This document shows positions 1-5,777 of a stretch of DNA of 8,655 bases, one piece after another. Origin of the DNA: Nitrospina sp. GTDB taxonomy: Bacteria > Nitrospinota > Nitrospinia > Nitrospinales > VA-1. The notes under the pieces were generated by a model. The model made no database searches and was not told where the DNA came from. It was given only the letters and a program-made list of their open reading frames with translations. Every line of letters begins with the position of its first letter. The stretch's first letter is position 1. The stretch spans positions 1-8,655 of the forward strand of contig JABJCF010000268.1 of NCBI GenBank assembly GCA_018665625.1. Reading direction: 5' to 3'. Made by a program: the position numbers and the translations under genes.

Positions 1-636
1 TAAAGGCAGGGCCACGATAGCGCTGTCTTCAGACGTGATATGCAAATGCTCTAAAAACCCGGTGCAATTTTCATCAAATTGGTCCTCGTTTAACATCACG
101 CCTTTGGGTTTGGCGGTAGTGCCTGAGGTGTAAAGAATCACATCCGGTATTCCTGGTTCCCGTGCGTGTTTTTTTTGAGAGTTCTCTTTATTGCCAGACT
201 TTAAAAAATCTTCGAAACGCAAGGTTCCTTCGCCAACCTGATCGGTGTCAGCAGGGCCAATAAGAATTTTATTTGAAAAAAACTTAAAGAACGGGCTGAC
301 CTCCGGTTTCACAAAAGCAGAATCGACTATCAGGGTATCGATACCCGCGTCCTGGGTAATGAAGGCCAGGTCTTCCGGTTTCAAAAGGAAATTGAAAGGA
401 ATGAGAGGAATCCCTTTTAATAAACAACCAAACATTGCAACAAGGTGTTCTTTTTGGTTCAAGCACAGCAGACCGACTTTACTTTTTGGATTGAGAGGTA
501 ATTCAGACAGAGCGGCAGCAAAAGATTCCACCTGTTCGCAAAGCTCCTCGTAAGTAACCGTGCAGTCCCCTTCAATGATTGCAGCGGAATCGGGATTTTT
601 TTCCGCGTGAGATTTTATATATTTATAAAAGGCCAT
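1..636 (-). CDS. AMP-forming acyl-CoA synthetase-like enzyme (ANL superfamily), N-terminal part
   Basis: The 212 visible residues read without a stop from an ATG at 636 to the left edge of the window, so the C-terminal part is missing; family members are usually about 500-560 residues. The opening (MAFYKYIKSHAEKNPDSAA, then TYEEL near residue 30) is typical of AMP-binding enzymes. The diagnostic phosphate-binding A3 motif is at residues 169-179, YTSGTTAKPKG, followed by VML. The last visible residues, VALPL, match the start of the next core motif (usually LPLFH). The family activates a carboxylic acid with ATP to an acyl-adenylate, then usually transfers it to CoA in the cytoplasm; the substrate cannot be told from this part. 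One oddity is Ala175 where the A3 motif normally has Gly. The Shine-Dalgarno is weak (AGAAAG about 8 bases before ATG). A TATAAT box upstream and a terminator behind it suggest an independent transcription unit. Confidence 0.9.
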   Translation of the reverse strand, partial: MAFYKYIKSHAEKNPDSAAIIEGDCTVTYEELCEQVESFAAALSELPLNPKSKVGLLCLNQKEHLVAMFGCLLKGIPLIPFNFLLKPEDLAFITQDAGIDTLIVDSAFVKPEVSPFFKFFSNKILIGPADTDQVGEGTLRFEDFLKSGNKENSQKKHAREPGIPDVILYTSGTTAKPKGVMLNEDQFDENCTGFLEHLHITSEDSAIVALPL

Positions 637-754
637 GTTTAAACTTTCTAATATTGATTAAAAAATTTAAGACATTATACCTCAGCTCTTTATTAAGGGG
701 GAGAGATAGCATTAGTTTTTACGTCATCACAGGTTTTTTGTTTCACTCGCAATG
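637..754. other. Intergenic region upstream of the synthetase-like gene
   Basis: This AT-rich gap between the terminator and the synthetase start contains the TATAAT box at 674-679. At 740-755 the minus strand reads TCATTGCGAGTGAAAC, which resembles the beginning of intergenic repeats found in many bacterial genomes; that resemblance is from memory and unverified. No open frame with a plausible start was seen. Confidence 0.4.
674..679 (-). promoter_or_regulatory. Probable -10 box for the acyl-CoA synthetase-like gene
   Basis: Read on the minus strand this is a perfect TATAAT, 37 bases before the start codon at 636, so transcription would begin near 667 and leave a leader of about 30 bases. 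No good TTGACA-like -35 hexamer is found at 16-18 bases; the corresponding stretch is C-rich. The box lies between the terminator of the preceding gene and the start codon, which is where a promoter is expected. The assignment rests on position and the -10 match only. Confidence 0.5.
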
Positions 755-785
755 AAAAAGGGATGGCTGTTTGCACAGCCATCCC
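755..785 (-). terminator. Intrinsic (rho-independent) terminator of the collagen/kelch gene
   Basis: On the minus strand an 11-bp perfect stem, GGGATGGCTGT paired with ACAGCCATCCC, closes a GCAA tetraloop (GNRA type) and is followed at once by five T residues (755-759). This is the textbook layout of an intrinsic terminator. The arms are 775-785 and 760-770. There is no T run on the plus-strand side, so it acts for the minus-strand gene ending at 819. It should insulate the synthetase-like gene from read-through. Confidence 0.9.
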
Positions 786-792
786 TCAATAG

Positions 793-827
793 ACCAAATA
801 ACAAAATTAATAATTTTGTTATTTGGT
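793..827 (-). repeat. Perfect AT-rich inverted repeat overlapping a stop codon
   Basis: The arms accaaataacaaaatt (793-808) and aattttgttatttggt (812-827) are perfect 16-base inverted copies separated by three bases. The right arm contains the last two codons and the TAA stop (819-821) of the collagen/kelch gene, so the end of its mRNA can fold into a stem just upstream of the terminator hairpin. There is no T tract, so it is not itself a standard terminator. A role in mRNA 3'-end stability is an inference. Confidence 0.85.
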
Positions 828-3110
828 GGTTTTCCAAACATCATTTAGGCGGCCAGTATTTAGACCACCCAACACATAAATATTATTATTAAATTCTACT
901 ACTCCTGCATTTTGGCGATCAGACCAGCCGGCATCTGCGGTTTCCTGAGTCCAGGTTATCCCATCAGAGGAAGACCAGACCTCATTGTGTTGTGGTTCTC
1001 CGCCTCCAACCACTAGAATTTTATCATTGAAGACTATAGCGTTGATAGTTTTAGGAAACCCCCCGTTTGCTGTTGCTTGGGTCCAGGTAGAGCCATCGGT
1101 GCTATACCAGACATCACTCCCAAAGTTACCGCCTACGACCCACATTTTATCATCATAAACTACGACATTAGGCTGGCCTGGGCTCCACCTGCTTCCGTTG
1201 ACGGTTGTTTGGGTCCAGGTCACGCCATCGTCATCAGAGTACCAGACATCATTTGTCATAGTCCCGGCACTACAAATCAAACCACACCCTCCCATAATCC
1301 ATAATTTCCCATCGTAGGAGACCATTGCGGCCCCATGGCGACCAGACCAGGGAGGGCTGCTTGTCTGAGTTGTCCAGGTAACTCCATCAGTGGACGCATG
1401 AATGTCGGCAAAGTAAATTCCAGACCCACCTGCACCACCCGCCAATCCAGAGCCGACAAACATTTTTCCATTATGAACGGTTGCAGCATTTTGAATGTAG
1501 CGTCCACCAAAACTCACATTACTGTTGACTTGAGTCCAGTTACTTCCATCCGTTGAAGACCAAACGTCATTTCCATAGGAATAAGTGCCAACAGAACCAG
1601 ATATTACCCAAAGTTTATCATTGTAATTTAATAATCCCATCCCGTACCTTGCTGACCAGCCTGCTGCTGGAGATACTTGAGTCCAGGTGCTACCATCGGG
1701 AAGAGTGATTTCATTTAGAGAAATGAATACTTCCGAATCGCCTTGTGTATTGGTCAATTTCAATTTGTGATTGCCGGATAGCAGTGTTCCGGGCATGTCT
1801 ATGACCACTTGTTGCAATTGTGGCGTGGTGTTGGGTATGTCACCGGTTGCCAGTACCGTGCGGGCTTGACCTCCTAAAGTGATGGTGGGGTCGGTGGGAT
1901 TTATTTTCAAGGCTGTTCCATTTAAGTCTATTGCAGGTACAGGTCCCGTACCCGGATCGTATTGAAACTCACGAGTGAAAGTGATCTCAACACCATCAGC
2001 ATCGTCCTTCGCACTTTCGCCAATAGGGCCTTGTGGGCCGGCGGCACCTGTTGCACCATCCACGCCATTGGTGCCGTTTGTACCCGCTACCCCTTGAATA
2101 CCTTGCGGTCCTGTTGCGCCATCAGCACCGTCGGCTCCGGCGATCCCTTGAATTCCTTGATCGCCTTGCGGTCCTGTTGCGCCATCAGCGCCGTCGACTC
2201 CGTTTGTTCCATTGATGCCATCAACGCCATTCGTCCCATTGGTCCCGGCGATCCCCTGAATGCCCTGATCGCCTTGGGGGCCCTGCGGTCCCGTTGCACC
2301 ATCAGCACCGTCGACTCCGTTTATTCCGTTGGTGCCATCAACGCCATTCGCTCCCGCAACGCCCTGAATACCTTGATCGCCTTGTGGGCCTTGCGGTCCT
2401 GTCAGTCCTTGAATCCCCTGTGGGCCGGTTGCACCGGTGGCTCCGGTTGCACCTGTCGCACCATTCGTTCCGGCGATACCTTGTATGCCTTGTGGACCGA
2501 CGGGTCCTTGCGGGCCCTCGTTACCAATCAACGCGACTTCCAGTTCTATGGGATGACTGGTGCCACGGTTTTCTTTGCTGGCGAACCTCACGTTGACCCC
2601 ATCGGGTATGAGAGCAATACCAAAATTTGTGGTGGGAGTATCGATCCAGTTTTTCAACTGTGTTGTGATATCAAGAGTAATAAATTTTTCTTCATCGGCG
2701 GAAGCAAAAGCTACATCGGCTGCGAAGGGAGTCGCATCGAAAGCAGGACTGCTGTTAAAACTTAAAGTCGATTCATCCCAGGTACTGGTTACCAGATGCA
2801 GGTCCACGTTTCCCGGTGAAGAAACATCCCGGACAAATAATCGCAGGGTGGCTTTGTCTACATCGGCACTGGTAATACCTGTTGGTAATGTTGTGAGGTC
2901 AAACTGTGCGAAACCCTGTCGGGTTCCATTGGTGTCACGGACAATGATATCCATACCCGAGCCATTGATGCGGTTGGCTTGGTTTGAAATATTGAAGGTG
3001 TCTCCGGTGACATGCAGGGTATGGGCTTGTATTGGTGCAACCCATATAAACAAGAATAGAATAAGTAATAAAGTTGTCTTCCACCTTTTCCTGGCATCGA
3101 GCGCTTTCAT
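819..3110 (-). CDS. Secreted mosaic protein: DNRLRE/CBM96-like domain, collagen-like tract, IPT-like domain, kelch-like propeller
   Basis: The 763-residue product starts at an ATG with an ideal Shine-Dalgarno. Residues 1-29 are a Sec signal peptide: basic KRWK, hydrophobic LLLILFLFIWV, and likely cleavage after PIQA. Residues 31-194 look like a DNRLRE/CBM96-type beta domain (disaggregatase-related; some members bind polysaccharide), with FAQFDL, ATLRLFV, STWDESTLSF and ITLDIT signatures. Residues 196-366 are 57 unbroken Gly-X-Y triplets, expected to trimerise as a collagen helix. Residues about 370-470 resemble an IPT-like beta domain (TITLGGQ, HKLKLTNTQGDS). Residues 473-763 carry six kelch-like repeats with recurring DVWYSTDGSTWTQ and LWVxGG. 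No sortase motif, C-terminal membrane anchor or type IX signal was recognised, so the attachment mode is unknown. It is probably an extracellular or surface structural or adhesive protein; the ligand is unknown. It is flanked by unrelated genes and ends in its own terminator. Confidence 0.9.
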   Translation of the reverse strand: MKALDARKRWKTTLLLILFLFIWVAPIQAHTLHVTGDTFNISNQANRINGSGMDIIVRDTNGTRQGFAQFDLTTLPTGITSADVDKATLRLFVRDVSSPGNVDLHLVTSTWDESTLSFNSSPAFDATPFAADVAFASADEEKFITLDITTQLKNWIDTPTTNFGIALIPDGVNVRFASKENRGTSHPIELEVALIGNEGPQGPVGPQGIQGIAGTNGATGATGATGATGPQGIQGLTGPQGPQGDQGIQGVAGANGVDGTNGINGVDGADGATGPQGPQGDQGIQGIAGTNGTNGVDGINGTNGVDGADGATGPQGDQGIQGIAGADGADGATGPQGIQGVAGTNGTNGVDGATGAAGPQGPIGESAKDDADGVEITFTREFQYDPGTGPVPAIDLNGTALKINPTDPTITLGGQARTVLATGDIPNTTPQLQQVVIDMPGTLLSGNHKLKLTNTQGDSEVFISLNEITLPDGSTWTQVSPAAGWSARYGMGLLNYNDKLWVISGSVGTYSYGNDVWSSTDGSNWTQVNSNVSFGGRYIQNAATVHNGKMFVGSGLAGGAGGSGIYFADIHASTDGVTWTTQTSSPPWSGRHGAAMVSYDGKLWIMGGCGLICSAGTMTNDVWYSDDDGVTWTQTTVNGSRWSPGQPNVVVYDDKMWVVGGNFGSDVWYSTDGSTWTQATANGGFPKTINAIVFNDKILVVGGGEPQHNEVWSSSDGITWTQETADAGWSDRQNAGVVEFNNNIYVLGGLNTGRLNDVWKTTK
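822..1694 (-). repeat. Kelch-like propeller repeats (six blades)
   Basis: Residues 473-763 contain six copies of a 40-55-residue unit. Each begins at WTQ/WTT, continues through an R-G or similar turn, a YxxKLWVxGG strand pair, and ends in DVW(Y/S)S(T/S)DG. The tags lie at residues 515, 570, 621, 666, 710 and 757, with the first WTQ at 476 and a last shortened DVWKTTK that could close the ring. In the DNA the unit shows as six imperfect copies of gtccaggt followed by ccatc, near 950, 1081, 1213, 1374, 1534 and 1682. Kelch and galactose-oxidase-type propellers are usually binding platforms. No copper-radical oxidase active site was recognised, so enzymatic activity is not claimed. Blade 3 carries an insert with Cys609 and Cys613. 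Confidence 0.8.
2049..2399 (-). repeat. Higher-order imperfect repeats within the collagen tract
   Basis: Four consecutive units each begin with GPQ and end with GAT: residues 238-273 (36 aa), 274-312 (39 aa), 313-333 (21 aa) and 334-354 (21 aa). The first two share GPQGPQGDQGIQG plus an NG/VDG-rich part ending GVDGADGAT; the last two are shorter versions. Similar DNA blocks (cttgcggtcctgttgcgcca and variants) recur, as expected for growth by unequal recombination or slippage. Confidence 0.8.
2427..2462 (-). repeat. Four tandem 9-base units coding Gly-Ala-Thr
   Basis: Residues 217-228 are four consecutive Gly-Ala-Thr triplets encoded by near-identical 9-base units on the minus strand (GGTGCGACA, GGTGCAACC, GGAGCCACC, GGTGCAACC). 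The unit is a multiple of three, so copy-number change would keep the frame and the collagen register. Third-position differences show that the units have already diverged. Confidence 0.85.
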
Positions 3111-3116
3111 GGCAAT

Positions 3117-3123
3117 CCCTCCT
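3117..3123 (-). promoter_or_regulatory. Shine-Dalgarno of the collagen/kelch gene
   Basis: The minus strand reads AGGAGGG, with seven bases between AGGAGG and the ATG at 3110. This is a near-ideal ribosome binding site and fixes the start, which also gives a complete signal peptide. It is the strongest such site in the window and suggests efficient translation. Confidence 0.85.
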
Positions 3124-3445
3124 AAAAGTAATAAAAGTTTAGACTAGGGATACTTTTGTCATACCATAAAAATCTAGACAAGCCATAAATTTGGATTTTC
3201 TATATCAGCAAATACAATAGGGGATTTATCAGCGGGTTTGGGAAGAAGAAAAAATATTAAAAGGCGACCAAAACAACCCCCCTCCCAAGCTCCCCCCAAG
3301 GGAAATTTTTCACTGTATTCAGAATGACAAATTTGAGAACTTCTCGAAACATCATCCTGAGTTTACCGAAGAATCTCGGGGTATCTCCTTCTCAGGGGGA
3401 AATTTTAAAAGGCCATTTCTAGAAGCTTGAGGGAATGGTTTCGCT
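3124..3445. other. Gene-free region between methyltransferase and collagen/kelch genes
   Basis: No credible gene is seen on either strand. The part near 3124-3240 is AT-rich and should hold the promoter of the collagen/kelch gene, but no pair of good -35 and -10 hexamers stands out. The middle, near 3275-3305, is a C-rich run (ccccccctccc-like, ccccccaaggg). The part at 3319-3380 holds an imperfect palindrome listed separately. A convincing terminator for the methyltransferase gene was not found; a CCATT/AATGG pairing just after its stop is too weak to call. Confidence 0.6.
3319..3360. repeat. Imperfect long palindrome, possible dispersed intergenic repeat
   Basis: The outer arms tcagaatga (3319-3327) and tcatcctga (3352-3360) pair with one mismatch. 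Inside them, tttgagaa (3332-3339) and ttctcgaa (3341-3348) pair around a central C with one G-T wobble. The whole could form a long hairpin with an internal loop. The neighbouring string cctgagtttaccgaagaatctc recalls the CTTCG...CTCAGG-type repeats scattered between genes in many bacteria; that is from memory and needs a genome search. It could also contribute to ending transcription of the methyltransferase gene, although no T run follows. Confidence 0.5.
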
Positions 3446-4357
3446 TTACTGGTTTTGACCTATTACCTCCGGGCGTTGCCCGGACCACTGGCAGTAGAAT
3501 CCGTTGGGAAGGTTGAGTCCGGTGGAGGTATCGGGAATGAACATTTCTCCGGTTTCGAATTGACCCTTATGAGTGGCAGGCAGATAGGTCTTCAGCATAT
3601 TTTCAAGCGTAAGCGATGAAAATCCCGGCGAGTGCGTGGTGAAAAGCAGGAAAGCCGGGGAATCGCTGAGGATATTCTGACAGGCTTCCATAAATTCGGA
3701 GAGTTTATCCTCAATCTGCCAAACCTCCCCTTTGGGACCGCGCCCGAAAGAGGGCGGATCCATGATGATCGCGTCATATTTATTGCCGCGACGGTGTTCT
3801 CTTTGCATGTATTTCATAGCATCTTCGACGATCCAGCGAACCGGTTTGTCTCCCAGGCCAGATAGTTCCAGGTTTTCTCGGGCCCAGTTGACGGAGCCTT
3901 TGGAGGCATCTAAATGGGTGACCTGAGCACCGGCAGATGCTGCCGCAAGGGTGCTTGCACCGGTGTACCCAAAAACGTTAAGTACTTTGATTTCCTTGCC
4001 GTTAAGCAGTTTAAGCTGGTCTATTATCCAAAGCCAATTGGGGGCTTGTTCGGGGAAAAGCCCGATATGGCCGAATCCGGTCGGTTGCACTTTGAAAACC
4101 AGATGGCGAAACTTGATTTGCCATCCATTTTCAGGCAATGGGGAAGGTAATTTCCATTCGCCGCCGGTATCTTTGCCTTTGAAGTATTTATATTCCCCTT
4201 CGGCTTTTTTCCATTCGGACGCTGGAAGGGATTTTGGCCAAAGGGCCTGCGGTGCGGGACGACAAAACCGATGCGGACCGAACTGTTCGAGTTTTTGAAA
4301 AGAGCCTGTGTCCAGCAATTGATATTCAAAATCGTCGGAAGGATAGGAAGAATTCAT
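3446..4357 (-). CDS. Class I SAM-dependent methyltransferase, RlmI/RlmK-like (COG1092 type)
   Basis: This 303-residue cytosolic protein has the Rossmann-fold signatures of RlmI/RlmK-type rRNA cytosine or guanine methyltransferases. Motif I is VLNVFGYTGAST (residues 125-136), which binds S-adenosylmethionine. The acidic end of strand 2 is HLDASKGSV (148-156), EDA (178-180) is next, and the catalytic-loop motif IV is DPPSFGRG (200-207). A later TTHSPGFS strand (240-247) fits the family. E. coli RlmI is about 396 residues with an N-terminal PUA domain; here the first ~90 residues do not look like a PUA domain and the protein is shorter, as in other stand-alone COG1092 members. The likely substrate is a base in 23S rRNA, but neither target base nor position can be read from the sequence. 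The upstream AAGG is 15 bases from ATG, so the ribosome site is poor. It is transcribed divergently from the efflux operon, with 59 bases between the start codons. Confidence 0.88.
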   Translation of the reverse strand: MNSSYPSDDFEYQLLDTGSFQKLEQFGPHRFCRPAPQALWPKSLPASEWKKAEGEYKYFKGKDTGGEWKLPSPLPENGWQIKFRHLVFKVQPTGFGHIGLFPEQAPNWLWIIDQLKLLNGKEIKVLNVFGYTGASTLAAASAGAQVTHLDASKGSVNWARENLELSGLGDKPVRWIVEDAMKYMQREHRRGNKYDAIIMDPPSFGRGPKGEVWQIEDKLSEFMEACQNILSDSPAFLLFTTHSPGFSSLTLENMLKTYLPATHKGQFETGEMFIPDTSTGLNLPNGFYCQWSGQRPEVIGQNQ

Positions 4358-4416
4358 GTCTGCGTTTAAAAACCTTCTATTGCTATAATATTAAAAAGAA
4401 ACCCATTTAAAAGTAA
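4358..4416. promoter_or_regulatory. Divergent promoter region
   Basis: These 59 bases separate the start codons of the methyltransferase (minus) and the adaptor gene (plus), so both promoters must lie here or inside the coding ends. The plus strand has an extended -10 element, TGCTATAAT, at 4381-4389. It predicts a start near 4396 and a leader of about 20 bases; the -35 position (tgcgtt) is poor, which is tolerated with an extended -10. The minus strand offers TATTAT at 4385-4390 without a well-spaced -35. The two -10 elements overlap, so the two polymerases could interfere with each other. No operator palindrome was recognised. Confidence 0.45.
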
Positions 4417-5775
4417 ATGATGGTGGAGAATTATATCAGAAAATTCAAATACACATTGGCCTTGCTTCTGCTTGTTTTAGTTTCTTCTTCCTGTGTATCA
4501 AAAGAAGAAGAAACTACAAAAGTAGAGAAAAAGAAATTCTCGCTTCCAGTGCAGATCGGCAAAGTGGTCTACATGGATATTGCAGACGAGGTGCGCTCGG
4601 TCGGTAATATTCAAGCGGAGCAAAGGGTTACAATCACCTCGGAAATCCGTGGCAAGGTAGCTCGGATTGCTGTGGAAGAGGGTATGAATATTAAGGCGGG
4701 TGACTTGGTTGCACAAATTGATCCTAGAGAATATGAATTAACTTTGGAAAGATTGCGTGCCGACCTTTCCGCCTCACAAAAAGAATACAAGAAAGCGCAG
4801 GGAGGCCTGCGTCAGGAAGACAAGGATCGGCTGGATGCCCAAACCCGTGCAGCCCAAAGTTCTTTAGATCTTGCAAAAATTGAGATGGAGAGAACAGAAA
4901 AATTAGTCGAACAAAAAGTTTTAGCGCAATCTGCTCTTGATTCTGCACAAGATAAGTTACGCCAGGCGAAGGAATCTTTAATAGCCAGCCAGGCTGAAAA
5001 ATCCGCGAGTATGAAGTCTCGCACGGAAGACATTGAAAAACTGGAATCGGAAATGCACTCCATCCGCAAGCAGGTTGCGGTTGCAGAATTAAATCTTTCT
5101 AAGGTAAATATCGTGGCCCCGTTTGAAGGTGTCATTATTGCCAAGGAAATTGAGCGGGGTGCTATTGCCGATCCGGGAACTGCAATTGTGCGGATGATTG
5201 GTTCGTCGCGGTTGAAAGCGGTTCTTGAGGTGCCGCAGAGTTATCGTAATAAATTAAAAAAAATAAACGCTGCAAAATTTTTCGCAAAAGAGTTGGGTCT
5301 CAAATTCAAGTATAAGAATAATCTGGCTCGGTTGGTGCGAGTGATTCCCGATGCGAATATTTACTCAGGAAATATTAAAGTGCAAATTGATCTGCCAGAT
5401 CCCAACCCTGCAATGTTTCCTGGCTTGACTCTTGAAAGCACACTGAGTTTTGGTGTCCGCAAAAATGTCCTTCACGTTCCTGCTGTTTCTTTAGTGATCT
5501 CTGAGCAGGGAACCGTTGTTTATATTGTCAAAGATAAGAAAGCACATTTGGTCCCTGTGAAAGCTTTCAAAGAACATGATGATTTCGTCGAAATCAAGGA
5601 CTTCACCCGTCAGTTGAACTCAGATGCTGATTTGATTCTAAGAGGATCGGGGGCTGTGTTCCCGGGAGTAAATGTATTTATCACTAATCCGGAACCGAAA
5701 GCAGAAACTCCTTTTAGCTCTGCGGAAAAAAAAGGCAAGTCTTCCAAAACTCCTGAAGAAAATCCAGAAACCTGA
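4417..5775 (+). CDS. Periplasmic adaptor subunit of RND efflux pump (HlyD/AcrA family), lipoprotein
   Basis: This 452-residue protein links an inner-membrane RND permease to an outer-membrane channel. It opens with a lipoprotein signal: KFKYTLALLLLVLVSSSC, with the lipid-carrying cysteine at residue 26. Residue +2 is Val, not the Asp used for inner-membrane retention in enterics, so the sorting is uncertain. The first lipoyl half is near residues 68-106 (ITSEIRGKVARIAVEEGMNI, GDLVAQIDP). An alpha-helical coiled-coil hairpin follows (about 107-225, rich in K, E, Q, A), then the second lipoyl half (NIVAPFEGVIIAKEIERGA, 231-249). A beta-barrel (about 262-345) and a membrane-proximal domain (about 350-422, VLHVPAVSLV) complete the family order. 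The C-terminal tail is Lys/Glu/Ser-rich and probably disordered. No clear Shine-Dalgarno precedes the tandem ATGATG start. The stop overlaps the start of the permease gene, so the two are surely co-translated. Confidence 0.94.
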   Translation: MMVENYIRKFKYTLALLLLVLVSSSCVSKEEETTKVEKKKFSLPVQIGKVVYMDIADEVRSVGNIQAEQRVTITSEIRGKVARIAVEEGMNIKAGDLVAQIDPREYELTLERLRADLSASQKEYKKAQGGLRQEDKDRLDAQTRAAQSSLDLAKIEMERTEKLVEQKVLAQSALDSAQDKLRQAKESLIASQAEKSASMKSRTEDIEKLESEMHSIRKQVAVAELNLSKVNIVAPFEGVIIAKEIERGAIADPGTAIVRMIGSSRLKAVLEVPQSYRNKLKKINAAKFFAKELGLKFKYKNNLARLVRVIPDANIYSGNIKVQIDLPDPNPAMFPGLTLESTLSFGVRKNVLHVPAVSLVISEQGTVVYIVKDKKAHLVPVKAFKEHDDFVEIKDFTRQLNSDADLILRGSGAVFPGVNVFITNPEPKAETPFSSAEKKGKSSKTPEENPET

Positions 5776-5777
5776 TG
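5773..5777 (+). other. TGATG stop/start overlap between adaptor and permease
   Basis: The TGA of the adaptor gene (5773-5775) shares its last A with the ATG of the permease gene (5775-5777). No independent Shine-Dalgarno precedes the second start, which points to translational coupling and to a matched output of the two pump parts. Confidence 0.9.

Larger units (their letters stand above)
2013..2525 (-). repeat. Collagen-like Gly-X-Y tract, 57 triplets
   Basis: Glycine occurs at every third residue from 196 to 364 without interruption. All twelve prolines sit in the X position (GPQ, GPV, GPI). Y positions are mostly Gln, Asn, Asp, Thr and Ala. There are about a dozen Asp and no Lys or Arg at all, so the tract is strongly acidic. 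Recurrent triplet strings are GPQGDQGIQG(I/V)AG, NGTNGVDG and ADGADGATG. Bacterial collagen-like proteins form triple helices without hydroxyproline; that this tract does so is inferred from its unbroken periodicity. Confidence 0.95.

Noticed and set aside
245..553. Plus-strand open frame of 102 codons opposite the acyl-CoA synthetase-like gene
   Set aside because: The minus strand carries the conserved AMP-binding sequence across this whole stretch.
793..827. Inverted repeat as an insertion-sequence end or recombination site
   Set aside because: There is no transposase, target duplication or second copy in the window; it is better described as a transcript-end hairpin.
819..1694. Propeller as a galactose-oxidase-type copper enzyme
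   Set aside because: Only kelch-like repeats are seen; no Tyr-Cys cofactor context or copper-ligand set could be recognised.
2049..2462. Regularly spaced repeats as a possible CRISPR array
   Set aside because: The repeats are in-frame Gly-X-Y coding units, with no constant direct repeat or unique spacers, and there are no cas genes.
1962..2765. Long plus-strand open frame (267 codons) opposite the collagen tract
   Set aside because: It is the mirror of the Gly-X-Y coding repeats, whose biased codons leave the opposite strand free of stops. It has Cys/Leu/Arg-rich low-complexity content, and the minus strand has a signal peptide, strong ribosome site and domains.
2560..3147. Plus-strand open frame of 195 codons opposite the signal peptide and DNRLRE-like domain
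   Set aside because: It shows no recognisable domain or good ribosome site, and overlaps fully with the well-supported minus-strand gene.
3275..3305. C-rich run as a G-quadruplex or terminator element
   Set aside because: The runs are irregular and pair poorly, with at most 4 bp between tccc and ggga, and no T tract is in a useful place.
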